Of a stretch of DNA of 55,039 nucleotides, positions 42,398 to 51,682 are shown piece by piece. The translations under genes and the position numbers were made by a program. Under the pieces are notes generated by a model, which made no database searches, had not been told where the DNA came from, and was given only the letters and a program-made list of their open reading frames with translations. Location: NCBI GenBank assembly GCA_031270945.1, contig JAISWZ010000022.1, positions 1-55,039 of the forward strand, in the 5' to 3' direction. The stretch comes from Clostridiales bacterium (GTDB taxonomy: Bacteria > Bacillota > Clostridia > Lachnospirales > WQUN01). Position 1 is the stretch's first letter. Each line of letters opens with the position of its first letter.

Positions 42398-43126
42398 GTC
42401 CTGCCTCCTGTGCGCTTGGGCTTTATAGCCCATTTTGCATATCCTGGATATGCGGTTCTTTGTTGGCTAAGCCTCAGCCCGCCAATTCGTCTCCTTTCCT
42501 CTTTTCCCTGTTTCCAGCCTCATATAGGCCAGCTACGCAGGGGCTGGACTGCGATAGCTGATTTATGCATATCCCAAAAGTCATGGGACATGCTTGTGTT
42601 AAACGAACGGCAGATCCGGATTTCCAGCGCCTCCGGCTGCAGTTAGGCAGACGGGGAATGGATTCTGGATATGGCCGTTATACGTATATTGAAGCACTAT
42701 TCATGAACCATGTCAATAAAGAGGTGGGAATTATATTCATTTTGTAATAAAGTATTATTGAGAGAATGATAGGGTTTGACAATGTATTGGGAAGATGTTT
42801 GCTGGACACAATCAAATATGTTATAAAATAAAAAGAATCGAGAGAAGATGTCGACATAAAGCATATATTAGATAGAAAGACAGGTCTGAAATGTTGATCA
42901 CAAAAGATGGATATGGCGGAGAAACGGGTTGCCTGTCGAAACGTGGCTGGAAAAAGAAAGACAAAGAATTGATTATCTAAAAATTTGCGCTGTTGGAAGG
43001 ATTGTGATATGCTAACAAAAAGACAAAAATATGCTGGCGACGCCTTTGATATGGCCTTTTGGCCATTTAGATGGCCTGGCCATTTATAAGCCTTCCTCGC
43101 TGGCAAGACGAAAGGGGTTTTCTTTC
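42398..43126. other. Gene-free intergenic stretch
   Basis: Between divergent genes. Only a degenerate element remnant (42565-42596, TGCATATCCCAAAAGTCATG then GGACATGC) is recognisable; the rest is AT-rich with no gene. Confidence 0.55.
42565..42596. repeat. Remnant of the palindromic element
   Basis: TGCATATCCCAAAAG followed at once by TGGGACATGC: both ends present, nothing between them. Confidence 0.55.
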
Positions 43127-44116
43127 ATGCAATTCAACAAAGCGTTTGACGATTTCACGGCCAGGAAAGCGGGCATCCTCGGCGAGCTGGGACTTGTTTG
43201 CATTGTGGGATCAGTGGCGTACGGCACCAACATCCCGGGAAAGTCTGACTTGGATATAAGGGGCTGGGCGTTTGGATCGCTGGATACCCTGCTGGGCTAT
43301 AAAGGGGATTTCGAGCAGCTCGAAGACAAAACCAGCGACATAGTTTTGTATTCCCTGAAAAAGTACATCAGGCTTCTTGTGAACAACAACCCCAACTGCC
43401 TTGAGAGCCTTGGGTTGAACGAAGAATTCTATCTTTTCAAGTCCCCTGCAATGGAAGAGCTGATGGCAAACCTGGACCGGATAATATCAAGCAAGATATC
43501 TCAGACCATAGGAGGATACGCGAGGCAGCAGCTGGGCAGGCTCCAGTCCCTTAACCGAAAAGGCGACGCCATTGAGAGCGTTGCGATAGACACAACGCAC
43601 ACTGTGCTAACGGACAGGCTCAAGCGGGATATCATTGTCAGAGTCACAAACAGGCGGGACGACTGGCATGAAGAGGGAGAGCTGCGGGCTGAGCTTCTCA
43701 CTGACATATCAGGCTTGACCTTGAAAGAGGTCAGTGACGTAACTGAGCGGATGAAGATTTTGACTCTGAATTACAACAAGCTCGACGCCAGAAATCGAAA
43801 AGTTGATGAAGCTCACATGAACAAGCACGCCATGCACATCTGCAGGCTTTTGCTGTTTGGCTCAGACATCCTGAAAACAGGCCAGGTAAGAACTTGCATG
43901 ACCCAAGACCACGACCTGCTCATGAGCATTAGAAACGGGGAGTTCCAAGAGCCCAACGGCCTATACGGCGAAAAGTTTGACAAGCTCGTGGCGGAATGCG
44001 AAAAACGGTTTGGCGAAGCCAAAGCCACAACCAAGCTCAGGTCAGAGCCGGATATGGAATGGATAAATAAATTTCAGGTGAGGGTGCTGAAAGAGAAAGT
44101 GATGGAGATGATATAG
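43127..44116 (+). CDS. RlaP-like nucleotidyltransferase
   Basis: Member of the polymerase-beta nucleotidyltransferase superfamily, close to the predicted RNA- or nucleotide-modifying group (PF10127). The catalytic motif is GSVAYGTNIPGKSDLDIRG: Gly28-Ser29 and the metal ligands Asp41 and Asp43. The rest is helical and ends with a basic segment; 329 residues. ATG 43127 has AAAGGGG nine bases upstream; the frame is open to 43031. Partners and substrate are unknown. Single-gene unit ending in a strong terminator. Confidence 0.85.
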   Translation: MQFNKAFDDFTARKAGILGELGLVCIVGSVAYGTNIPGKSDLDIRGWAFGSLDTLLGYKGDFEQLEDKTSDIVLYSLKKYIRLLVNNNPNCLESLGLNEEFYLFKSPAMEELMANLDRIISSKISQTIGGYARQQLGRLQSLNRKGDAIESVAIDTTHTVLTDRLKRDIIVRVTNRRDDWHEEGELRAELLTDISGLTLKEVSDVTERMKILTLNYNKLDARNRKVDEAHMNKHAMHICRLLLFGSDILKTGQVRTCMTQDHDLLMSIRNGEFQEPNGLYGEKFDKLVAECEKRFGEAKATTKLRSEPDMEWINKFQVRVLKEKVMEMI

Positions 44117-44156
44117 CGGCGCGGGGGTTGGAAGGCAGGGATTGCGTGAAGGATAA

Positions 44157-44190
44157 AAAGCCCGACGAGCTTGGCTCGTCGGGCTTTGGC
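44157..44190 (+). terminator. Rho-independent terminator
   Basis: AAAGCCCGACGAGC (44157-44170), loop TTG, GCTCGTCGGGCTTT (44174-44187). Ends the nucleotidyltransferase gene. Confidence 0.88.
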
Positions 44191-45211
44191 CATTGATTGG
44201 AGTCTTTCCAAACCGATAAAAATATGAAGACGCGACGAGGAATTATTTGACTTACGTACGCCTAAACGCCCCGAATTTTACCATGGAATTTAAAAGCGGC
44301 TTACTTGCCCTGAGGGCATATCCCATATTCTCGTCTTTCGGGAACGCCCTGGCTATGGAGAACGCTGCCTTTTCCGCCAGAGAAGCTGAGTGCGGGGTTT
44401 TGTCAGATATGCATAGGCGAAGATTAAAATATGAGCATTTTATGAAATAATCATACATTCCGAAAAAGCCCTGGATGGCGGTTGGCGGGCGTTTAAAGGC
44501 AAACAGCAAAGGCGATTTATGTAGGCGAAGATTAAAATATGAGATTTATATGAAATAATCACATGTTCTGAAAAAGCCCTAGATGGAGGTTGGCTGGTTC
44601 TAAGGGCAAACGCAAAGGCTTGAGAAGGCTTTAGTTTAGGGTTTTTTTAAAAGTGAAACGCGGCTTTCGGGCCTATAAGTCTCCGGACGGAACGCGGCGC
44701 AAAACAGATGTACGCAAGAATTTACGCAAGATGATGTCTCTTACGGCAATTTAATATTAAAACAAAAGCCCTGAAATCAGGGCTTTGTTCTTTTTTGGGA
44801 TTAGAAGGGATCCCCTCTCCGCTAACGGCAAATCTATTCCAAATCACCAGACTTGTCGATATAGATTGAGAGTAAGGCAGTATTGCGCAATAGAGTTAAC
44901 AACAACATGGCAATGGTGAAAAATGCTGGTACCTTTAACTATATTTTAAAAACAAAAGAAGAATAAAACGCACAAGCGCATTAGAAAAGATCAAACTTGT
45001 AAACTTTGACTGGTTATTTTTGCTTTAAATCGAAAATCCGGCTGTAAAATCTGATAGATATAGGTTCGCGATTATCAATAGCCTTTTTAATGTATCCATA
45101 AAGAGGAATTTTGAGTTTGCAACGATAACTAAAGAACCTAAAATTGGACTGATTCAATAAAAGTGATTTGATTTTATACACTCATAAGCAGATCAAGCGA
45201 AAGCTGCGTTC
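44191..45211. other. Gene-free stretch with a tandem duplication
   Basis: A half element near 44315 (GGGCATATCCC), a 108-bp tandem duplication (44412-44627), and a small terminator-like hairpin (AAAAGCCCTGAAATCAGGGC, about 44764-44786, then TTTGTTCTTTTTT). No gene is supported. Confidence 0.6.
44412..44627. repeat. 108-bp tandem duplication
   Basis: Two copies, 108 bases apart, each beginning TAGGCGAAGATTAAAATATG and containing ATGAAATAATCA, GAAAAAGCCCT, GATGG(C/A)GGTTGG and GGCAAAC. About 80% identity by eye. Confidence 0.82.
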
Positions 45212-45240
45212 TTGACAATGGCCTTTTTTGTTTTTATACT
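45212..45240 (+). promoter_or_regulatory. Promoter upstream of the FHA-ABC transporter
   Basis: TTGACA (45212-45217), 17-base spacer, TATACT (45235-45240). The leader to the gene at 45671 would be about 425 bases and contain a duplicated AATTTGGCGAA(C/T)TGGATA phrase and a 134-bp palindromic element. Confidence 0.75.
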
Positions 45241-45351
45241 ATTATAAACGCTTTGTCGAAATTAGTCGCGACAAGATAGAAAACGAGAAATTTGGCGAAC
45301 TGGATAGAAACACGAAAAATTTGGCGAATTGGATAAAAGGCATTTCCCGAT

Positions 45352-45368
45352 TTCGGGTTATGCACTTA
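45352..45368. repeat. Element right end abutting a full copy
   Basis: TTCGGGTTATGCACTTAA immediately before the complete element at 45367; probably the remnant of a second copy inserted at the same place. Confidence 0.6.
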
Positions 45369-45500
45369 ATGCATATCCCAAAATTTTATCCGAGGCACCG
45401 GAAAAATCCGGGTGTTTGCTCGCAGAAGCCCGAGCAAACTAGTTGAAGCATTCGCCAGGATTTTTCCGGCGCCATTTCGGAATTTTGGGTTATGCACTCA
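45367..45500. repeat. Palindromic element, 134-bp form with nested hairpin
   Basis: Complete copy in the leader of the FHA-ABC gene. Apex module GTTTGCTCG CAGAAGCC CGAGCAAAC, in the opposite orientation to the copy at 37387-37520. Confidence 0.92.
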
Positions 45501-45670
45501 GTGTTTTGTCTGTACATGGGAGTTCGCAAGCATAAAGCATGTTCCCAAGCGATCAAGACTGGCTTTATAGATCGCTGAATTTTGGGGATGCGCTCTTGGT
45601 TTTGCTTGCGATAAAACACGGGCTAAAGGCGTCGCGTATCCATTGATCGACAAATAGAAGGAGGCGCCGC

Positions 45671-48118
45671 ATGCCGGGGTCGCTTGACGCAACTGCTGCA
45701 GAGTATTACAGGGTTCCTAAGAAAATGGGAAAGGGAGCGTACTTAACGATTTTTGACGGAAAATCTCCTCCCCGCCATGAAAACCTGAACAGAATCTTCG
45801 CGAGCACACAAAGCCCGCTGGTTTTGGGAAGGCAAGACACGGACAGGACCCAGCATATCGACATCGAGCTCTCTTCATATCTGATCTCAAGACTCCACGG
45901 GCATTTCATAAAGGACATTAACGGGAGATGGAAGATCCAGATACAGGAGAGCGTGAAATACGCGTTGTTCGTCAACAACGTGAGAATGGAAGAAAGGATA
46001 CTTGAAGACGGGGACGAGCTTAAGATAGACGACTTTGCGAATCCAAGCGACAGCGGGGTTCTCATACTGTTCAGCATGAAGCCTGCGGAGACATGGAAAG
46101 AGTGCAAATTAGGCGACAAAGACGTGGTCATAGGGCGAAACCCAGAGAAAAGCGACATATGCCTGGAACACATCAGCGTTTCCAAAAAGCATGCAGTAAT
46201 AAAGCATAACGGCGGCAACAGGGTGCTTGTCGACGCCAGAAGCAACAGCGGAGTGATTGTGAACGGGAAAAGGGTCGCCAGCTGCATGCTCTATGAGAGG
46301 GACGTAATACGAATCACAAACACCAAGCTCATCTACTACAAGAACATGATCCGCTACAGCACAAGCGTCTCTGGCGCAAGCATAGAGGCCACGGGGCTTT
46401 GGCAGGTGGGCAGGAAGAAAAAGCGGTTCAGCCTATTGACTATGTTTGCCAAGAAAAACATCATAATGCAAGACGTCAGCCTCAGAATAGAGCCCGGTGA
46501 GCTAGTGGCGATAATAGGGGGATCCGGGGCTGGCAAGTCTACGCTGATATACATGCTTTGCGGACTCAAGAAGCCCAACCAAGGGCAGGTTTCCGTAAGC
46601 GGGCTGGATCTTTACTCAAACTTTGACGCGCTCAAGACCCAGATAGGGTATGTGCCACAATCCGACATTGTTCAGGACAACTTGAAGTTCAAAGACATGC
46701 TGTCATACTCAGCCAGGATCAGGCTTCCCGGTGCGACTCCCAAGGAAAGGGAGAAGCGGATCCGGAAGGCGATAAAGGCTGTGGACATGGGCAAGCATGT
46801 AAACAAGTACATAAGTGACTTCAGCGGCGGCCAAAAGAAAAGGGCAAGCATTGCCATAGAGCTTTTGGCTGACCCAAAGCTGTTTTTCCTGGATGAGCCA
46901 GCGTCAGGGCTTGACCCTTACACTGAGGAAACACTGATGAAGACCTTGAAAAACATGGCTGACAGCGGCAAGACAGTGGTCTTTGTGACACATAGCCCCT
47001 TAAGCCTCAGGTCTTGCGACAAGATAGTGTTCATAGGGGCAGGGGGGCGCCTGTGCTTTTATGGATCCTACGAGCAAGCCATAAGGTTTTTGTTTGAGGA
47101 TGAGGTCAGAAACGGAACAATCAAGAATCCCAAGGACTTTGACGCCAACAGGCTTGTAAGGATATATGAGAAGATTACGGCCGACTCGCAGGAGATAAGC
47201 GAAAAATTCAAAATGAGGACATCTGGGCCGCCGAGGCCAAGAAAAGAGGAAGAAAAGAGCCCCAGCAAGAAGCGCTATGCCAAGTCGGGAACCAAGACCA
47301 AGTTTTTTAGCCAGGCAGTGATCCTGTTTCAGAGAAACATTGCCCTGTTTCTCAATGACACAGGAAAGGTCGCAAGCGTTTTTGTCCTGTCCTTAGTGCT
47401 GGCTGTCTTTGTCACAAAAGTGGAAAACGGATTGCAGTACACCGCTTACGGCATCACAAAAAGCCTGTATTTCGCATTGACTTGCGCCGCATTCTTCCTT
47501 GGCTGCATGAACGCCATAACCGAGGTCTGCAAGGAGCGAAACCTGGTAAAGCGAGAGTACATGACTACGCTGTCCCTGGGAGCTTACATACTATCAAAAT
47601 CAGTGGTGATGGCTCTTTTGTGCGCAATCCAGTCATTGCTTTTTGCGGGGATGTTTTACCTGAACGTTGGCCTGCCTGAAGAAGAGCTGCTGTTTGAGCC
47701 GTTTTGGGAGATCACGCTCACAGTTTTCATGACCTTGCTATCTGGAGCGTCCATAGGGATGCTGGTATCCTGCTTGAGCAAGAACGAGGATCAGGCGGCC
47801 AAGTTTGCCCCCATACTCCTGATTCCGCAGCTCTTGTTTTCAGGCGTCATTTTCGATCTGGGCACCCCGTTCTTGAAAAATATCTCCTACGTTGTCACCG
47901 CGCGCTATGCGATGGAGGTCTTCGGCTCCTTTGCCAACCTGAACCTCCTGGACGTGGTTACAACGGACGGAATCCACATACCGCGCGAAGATGAAGAAAT
48001 TTTTACGTTTACCGCAGAGCACATAAATGACACGCTGATAAAAATGATCTTATTCGTCTTGGCCTACTGCATCCTCTCAGCGATACTGCTAAGGAGAATC
48101 AAGAAAGCGGACGATTGA
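45671..48118 (+). CDS. Double-FHA ABC transporter (ABCG-like, ATPase plus permease)
   Basis: A single 815-residue chain. Two FHA phosphothreonine-binding domains come first (about 45-125 with GRQDTDRTQHIDIELSSY; about 145-220 with GRNPEKSDICLEHISVSKKH). An ABC ATPase follows (about 255-480): Walker A GGSGAGKSTL (283-292), signature FSGGQKKRASIAIELL, Walker B LFFLDEPASGLD, switch His in VFVTHSPLS. An ABC-2 membrane domain of six segments ends the protein (about 565-815). ATG 45671 has GGAGG six bases upstream. FHA-ABC proteins are thought to be governed by Ser/Thr kinases; none is in the window. The next genes are two related membrane proteins. Confidence 0.94.
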   Translation: MPGSLDATAAEYYRVPKKMGKGAYLTIFDGKSPPRHENLNRIFASTQSPLVLGRQDTDRTQHIDIELSSYLISRLHGHFIKDINGRWKIQIQESVKYALFVNNVRMEERILEDGDELKIDDFANPSDSGVLILFSMKPAETWKECKLGDKDVVIGRNPEKSDICLEHISVSKKHAVIKHNGGNRVLVDARSNSGVIVNGKRVASCMLYERDVIRITNTKLIYYKNMIRYSTSVSGASIEATGLWQVGRKKKRFSLLTMFAKKNIIMQDVSLRIEPGELVAIIGGSGAGKSTLIYMLCGLKKPNQGQVSVSGLDLYSNFDALKTQIGYVPQSDIVQDNLKFKDMLSYSARIRLPGATPKEREKRIRKAIKAVDMGKHVNKYISDFSGGQKKRASIAIELLADPKLFFLDEPASGLDPYTEETLMKTLKNMADSGKTVVFVTHSPLSLRSCDKIVFIGAGGRLCFYGSYEQAIRFLFEDEVRNGTIKNPKDFDANRLVRIYEKITADSQEISEKFKMRTSGPPRPRKEEEKSPSKKRYAKSGTKTKFFSQAVILFQRNIALFLNDTGKVASVFVLSLVLAVFVTKVENGLQYTAYGITKSLYFALTCAAFFLGCMNAITEVCKERNLVKREYMTTLSLGAYILSKSVVMALLCAIQSLLFAGMFYLNVGLPEEELLFEPFWEITLTVFMTLLSGASIGMLVSCLSKNEDQAAKFAPILLIPQLLFSGVIFDLGTPFLKNISYVVTARYAMEVFGSFANLNLLDVVTTDGIHIPREDEEIFTFTAEHINDTLIKMILFVLAYCILSAILLRRIKKADD

Positions 48119-48214
48119 TATATTAAAAACAAGAAAAACAAAACAGGTCCACCGTACGAGCTGGCATATAGAAAAATTGCGCCTAAAGCCGCAAAGCCAA
48201 GAAGACCTTGGCTA

Positions 48215-48320
48215 GCTGATGACGGTATGTTTTAGAATTTTCTTATCGTTAGCGGGAGCGGCCCGACTGGCTTCTGAGGCGGGCAACGATAAGAAAATTC
48301 CACATTCAAGCGTCATCAGC
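48215..48320. repeat. Second palindrome family, complete copy
   Basis: Two-tier inverted repeat: outer GCTGATGACG (48215-48224) with CGTCATCAGC (48311-48320), inner GAATTTTCTTATCGTT (48235-48250) with its exact complement (48285-48300), and a GC-rich apex (GCGGCCCGACTGGCTTCTGA). No sequence match to the main family, but the same size and design. Confidence 0.88.
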
Positions 48321-48390
48321 ATTTAATCCGGATATAGCGGCTACGCATGCCCTATGCTAGCAATCGTCAGCACAACACAGATGCAAACGC

Positions 48391-48430
48391 CAAAGCCAGG
48401 GAGCAATGATTGTTCCCTGGCTTTGCTTTG
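48391..48430 (+). terminator. Terminator-like hairpin downstream of FHA-ABC gene
   Basis: CAAAGCCAGGGAGCAA and TTGTTCCCTGGCTTTG (one G-T mismatch) around TGA, then CTTTGCT. Confidence 0.65.
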
Positions 48431-48745
48431 CTGAAGAGCTCCTGGAGCGCGGCATGTGATTGGGGAGGCGCTGCGCTGGCTGAGCATGCTTGTAATAATT
48501 ATAAATACTAAAAAGCGGAATGATTGGCAAAATATATTATTATTGAAAAAAGACATCTAGTTTTTCACGGAGTAAGACGATAAATATACTGACAGATGCA
48601 GATCATAGCCAATGCCAAAATCTCTGCTTTTCTTGCAAATAGCGATACCCCGCCCAAAAAAAGAACATTTGATCTAGACTGTCGGTCTCGGCTCAACCGA
48701 GTCTGCGCCGTTTTGCGCTTGCCAACTATCGAGTAGATTGACAGC

Positions 48746-48852
48746 TTAGAGCATATCCCAAAATTAATTTTATGGCGCGGGAAAAGCCACGCATTGAAGC
48801 ATTGCATGCCTTTTCACCGCGCCACTTGCGGAATTTTGGGATATGCACTAAG
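48746..48852. repeat. Palindromic element, form B
   Basis: Complete copy: TTAGAGCATATCCCAAAATT on the left, AATTTTGGGATATGCACTAA on the right, inner arms GGCGCGGGAAAAGCCACGC and GCCTTTTCACCGCGCC. Confidence 0.9.
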
Positions 48853-48903
48853 AGCAGGGTTTCATAGAGGCTTGCATTCCTAAAAAGGAGCGAGGGGGTA
48901 ATG

Positions 48904-49023
48904 GGTTTCAACGAGCAAACTTGAGTGGCTTTTCCTGCACCAAAAAAATTAAGTTGGGATATGTTTTATGGTTGCCTCGGGCTTCAACGAGCAAACTTGC
49001 CGGACTTTTAAGCATGTCCCAAC
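48904..49023. repeat. Composite of element fragments and nested modules
   Basis: Two copies of the nested-module text (GGTTTCAACGAGCAAACTTG, GGCTTCAACGAGCAAACTTG), one right end (AATTAAGTTGGGATATG) and one partial end (AAGCATGTCCCAAC). It ends directly before the ribosome site of the next gene. Confidence 0.75.
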
Positions 49024-49104
49024 AACGAGCGAGGGGGGAACACCATCTACTTTTCATTTTCTAGGAACAGCATCAGGCAAAGAGGAATTTCATCGTTTAT
49101 TGTT

Positions 49105-50106
49105 TTGATTATCATGATTTTCGGATTTCCAATGTATACATACATCAAGCTTGGCTCTGAAGGAAGGGCTGATTTAAAAAAAGTCGATCAGATAAAGTCC
49201 TTCTTGGCCTATCCTGAAACGATGGAGATAGATCAAATAGTGAACATCAAGGCTGATCTTACAGACGCGTTCTATTTTGACGGGGACGGAGAAGAGGCAG
49301 AAAACAACGATGAAGTCTTGGAGTTCTTGGGGGACTACCCAAGCATCACGTATGTCTTGTACCGGGCGCAAGCGCGTGACGGACTTGGCACAAGTGATGA
49401 AGTGTTCGTCATATTTAAAGGAAATCCTTTAACAAGCATTGCCTATGGAGAATCAGAAACCATAAAAAGTGAATTGGTGGATATCTTGCCAAATCAACAC
49501 GATATGGAAACTCAGGCGGTTATGTCTATCCTTTATCCATGGTATGAGGATGAAACCGATGAGATTGAAGTGCTGGGATTGATAGTGACGGAATACAGAG
49601 CATTAGACCGGTTTTTTTCCAAGCATATCATTCCTTACTATGTTGTGCTTGTAACATTGACTGGCCTAATCACGTTCCTGGTTTTGAGGTACAAGGCAAT
49701 TATAAAGTATATACAAGAAACGGAGGCCAAGAAAGGGTTCGATGCGATAGAAAGCGCTGTTGACGCCATATACAGCGGCATCGTGTTCCCTCCTGGCCAT
49801 GTGACTTGCAAAGTTGACAAAAAGGGGTGCGGCGTCTGGATCCAGTCAGGAGCGCTGCATATCCATCAGACAAAGCAGTCTCTGCTGAACAAGCTGAAAA
49901 AGAACGCCGAAAAGTACGACAGCCCAGAAGCCATAAGGAAGAAGATCTATTCCAAGACGGTTAACCTAGGCGACATCTGCAACTTCAGCCTGAAAGAGGA
50001 CAAAAGCTATCTGGTGCACTACAGGGGAGAAGAAATTAAGCTTTTGAATTTTGGCCCCGAGGCCTATGACTTTATAAGCAAAATTAGGACGCAGAAGGGG
50101 ATGTAA
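49105..50106 (+). CDS. Membrane protein, tandem paralogue A
   Basis: Not in a family I recognise; clearly related to the following gene. Membrane segment at the N-terminus, outside region of about 150 residues rich in acidic residues (YPETMEIDQIVNIKADLTDA), second membrane segment (about 175-195), then a cytoplasmic domain of about 130 residues (GCGVWIQSGALHIHQTKQSL, GDICNFSL). TTG 49105 is the only standard start, but it cuts into the first membrane helix and has no ribosome site. The frame is open to 49012, and GAGGGGGG (49031-49038) sits six bases before an in-frame ATC (49045), so the natural start may be upstream and non-standard. It follows the FHA-ABC gene at about 1 kb. Confidence 0.72.
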   Translation: MIIMIFGFPMYTYIKLGSEGRADLKKVDQIKSFLAYPETMEIDQIVNIKADLTDAFYFDGDGEEAENNDEVLEFLGDYPSITYVLYRAQARDGLGTSDEVFVIFKGNPLTSIAYGESETIKSELVDILPNQHDMETQAVMSILYPWYEDETDEIEVLGLIVTEYRALDRFFSKHIIPYYVVLVTLTGLITFLVLRYKAIIKYIQETEAKKGFDAIESAVDAIYSGIVFPPGHVTCKVDKKGCGVWIQSGALHIHQTKQSLLNKLKKNAEKYDSPEAIRKKIYSKTVNLGDICNFSLKEDKSYLVHYRGEEIKLLNFGPEAYDFISKIRTQKGM

Positions 50107-50175
50107 GCTGACGAACGGCCCGACTGGGTTCTGAGGCGGCAAAGATAACAAAAATCCCGAAATTGAGCGCTCGTA
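50106..50175. repeat. Second palindrome family, partial copy
   Basis: ACGGCCCGACTGGGTTCTGA then GGCGGCAAAGATAACAAAAAT, close to the apex and right arm of 48215-48320, followed by TTGAGCGCTCGTAAGTAT, shared with the copy at 14289-14375. Confidence 0.65.
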
Positions 50176-50251
50176 AGTATAAAAGGTTTGGATATTGCTC
50201 TGAGGCGGAAACGGCAAGAAATCAGCATAATGCGAAAAGCGAGGTGGTCTC

Positions 50252-51343
50252 TTGAACGAATCGGAAGTTAAAAATAAAAAGAAAAAGAAAGCAAATATTG
50301 GATATTACCTGTGGTGCCTAGTCGGAATACTGGCTGCGATACCAGTCCTTTTTGAAATCAGGCTCGGGGCCGATAAAATACATGCCATCAGAAGAGCGGT
50401 GGTCGTTACGGAGTACTTGGAATATCCTGAGTCGATGGAAATATATGGAATTTACGAATTGAATATACAGCTTGCCGACTCTCAGTTCTATGCGGAGGAT
50501 GACGAGGATATAACTGAATACGCCAAATCTTTGCTAGGCGATGCCCCGCTTTTAACATACGTGATGTATGTGGCGGATGATCGAAACGGCACAGAGATCG
50601 AAGACGTAGAAGTCTTCGTTTACAAAGATGACCAGCCGATAGGCAGCTCAGACAATAACGGAGAGTCGCTCACTACAACGTTGGAGTTCCAGTCGGCAAT
50701 AACTGAAGACGATGAAATGATCATGCGCTTTGCCTTTGCCTTTTTGGATAGCGGGCTAAACGAAGAGGACAGCATCGACGGAACAGTTTTGATTGTTGAA
50801 GATTGGGAGTTAGACGGGCAATTGATGCTGTTCCCGTATCTTCTGGCACTCGTAGCCCTTAGCGTGATTGTCTTTGCAATAAATTTGAGCTTGTCCAAGA
50901 AGAGTCGAGCAAGAATGAAAAAGGAGCGCGAAGAGCAAATCCAGACTGCGGTTAAGCTGGCGGAAGACGTATATCCCCAATCCATGATCCCAGACAGGCA
51001 TGAGCGATTCACGGTTGAAAACAGGGATTGCGTTGTCTGGGTTTATGGAGAAATGCTTCACATCCTGCAATCCAAGGAGTCATTGCTGAACCACGCCAGA
51101 AGCAGGCCTGAGTCTTTCGATGATGAAGAAAAGATCATGAAAAAAATGTTTTCGAGGAACATTTGGCTCAAGGACATTTGCGAGTTAGACATAGACGCAG
51201 ACAAAAGCTGCTTGATGTTTTACAAGAAAGGCAATGAGACTAATGTTCTGGAGCTAGGCAAGGATTCCTACAGGTTCACAACAAGATTGAGAGATGAGCT
51301 CTTCGCTGGAAAATCGCAAAGAGACACGTCGATTGCGCGATAG
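50252..51343 (+). CDS. Membrane protein, tandem paralogue B
   Basis: A 363-residue protein with the same layout as paralogue A: basic N-terminus, membrane segment (about 18-36), acidic outside region (YPESMEIYGIYELNIQLADS), second membrane segment (about 193-213), cytoplasmic C-terminal domain (CVVWVYGEMLHILQSKESLL, KDICELDI). Matches to paralogue A are spread along the whole length (YPE(T/S)MEI, LLN, DIC, DKS). Start TTG 50252 has GAGGTGG four bases upstream. Strong terminator 110 bases after the stop. The two-helix layout with inside and outside domains suggests signal transfer across the membrane; this is inference. Confidence 0.78.
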   Translation: MNESEVKNKKKKKANIGYYLWCLVGILAAIPVLFEIRLGADKIHAIRRAVVVTEYLEYPESMEIYGIYELNIQLADSQFYAEDDEDITEYAKSLLGDAPLLTYVMYVADDRNGTEIEDVEVFVYKDDQPIGSSDNNGESLTTTLEFQSAITEDDEMIMRFAFAFLDSGLNEEDSIDGTVLIVEDWELDGQLMLFPYLLALVALSVIVFAINLSLSKKSRARMKKEREEQIQTAVKLAEDVYPQSMIPDRHERFTVENRDCVVWVYGEMLHILQSKESLLNHARSRPESFDDEEKIMKKMFSRNIWLKDICELDIDADKSCLMFYKKGNETNVLELGKDSYRFTTRLRDELFAGKSQRDTSIAR

Positions 51344-51450
51344 CATCTGATGATTAGGTGATTTTGCGGCAAAAACCGCAGAGTTGTATTGATAATTTGA
51401 TCTTGCGAGCGGACAAAGCTTGAAAAACCAGGCTTATCAGCATTAGTGGC

Positions 51451-51485
51451 AAAAAGGCCCAAATCCAAAGGATTTGGGCCTTTTT
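51451..51485 (+). terminator. Rho-independent terminator
   Basis: AAAAAGGCCCAAATCC (51451-51466) and complement (51470-51485) around AAA, ending in TTTTT. Serves paralogue B. Confidence 0.92.
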
Positions 51486-51569
51486 ATAGGCACTAAAGGC
51501 TGATTCGGCTGATAAACCTTGCGTTTAAGCCAGTTGCGTTTATTTGTCCGGTGGTTGCTACGAAAAACA

Positions 51570-51650
51570 TAGAAACATAAAAACATAAAAAATAAAATAA
51601 TAAAAAGATAAAAAAATAAATAAATAAATAAATAAAAAAATAAATAAAAT
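51570..51650. repeat. A-rich simple-sequence tract
   Basis: AACATAAAAACATAAAA then (AAAT)n units over about 80 bases, ending at the terminator hairpin at 51651. Confidence 0.7.
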
Positions 51651-51680
51651 AAAAAAAGCCCGAATCCTCGGGCTTTTTTT
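51651..51680 (+). terminator. Terminator-like hairpin
   Basis: AAAAAAAGCCCGA, loop ATCC, TCGGGCTTTTTTT. No gene ends just before it on the plus strand, suggesting a second, untranslated transcript or a moved terminator. Confidence 0.8.
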
Positions 51681-51682
51681 AA

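Larger units (their letters stand above)
48119..49044. other. Gene-free stretch with two element families
   Basis: Holds a complete second-family palindrome (48215-48320), a terminator-like hairpin (48391-48430), a form B element (48746-48852) and a composite of element fragments (48904-49023). No gene is supported. Confidence 0.65.

Noticed and set aside
45228..45446. Open frame of 72 codons before the FHA-ABC gene
   Set aside because: It begins inside the -10 region of the promoter at 45212-45240 and ends inside an element.
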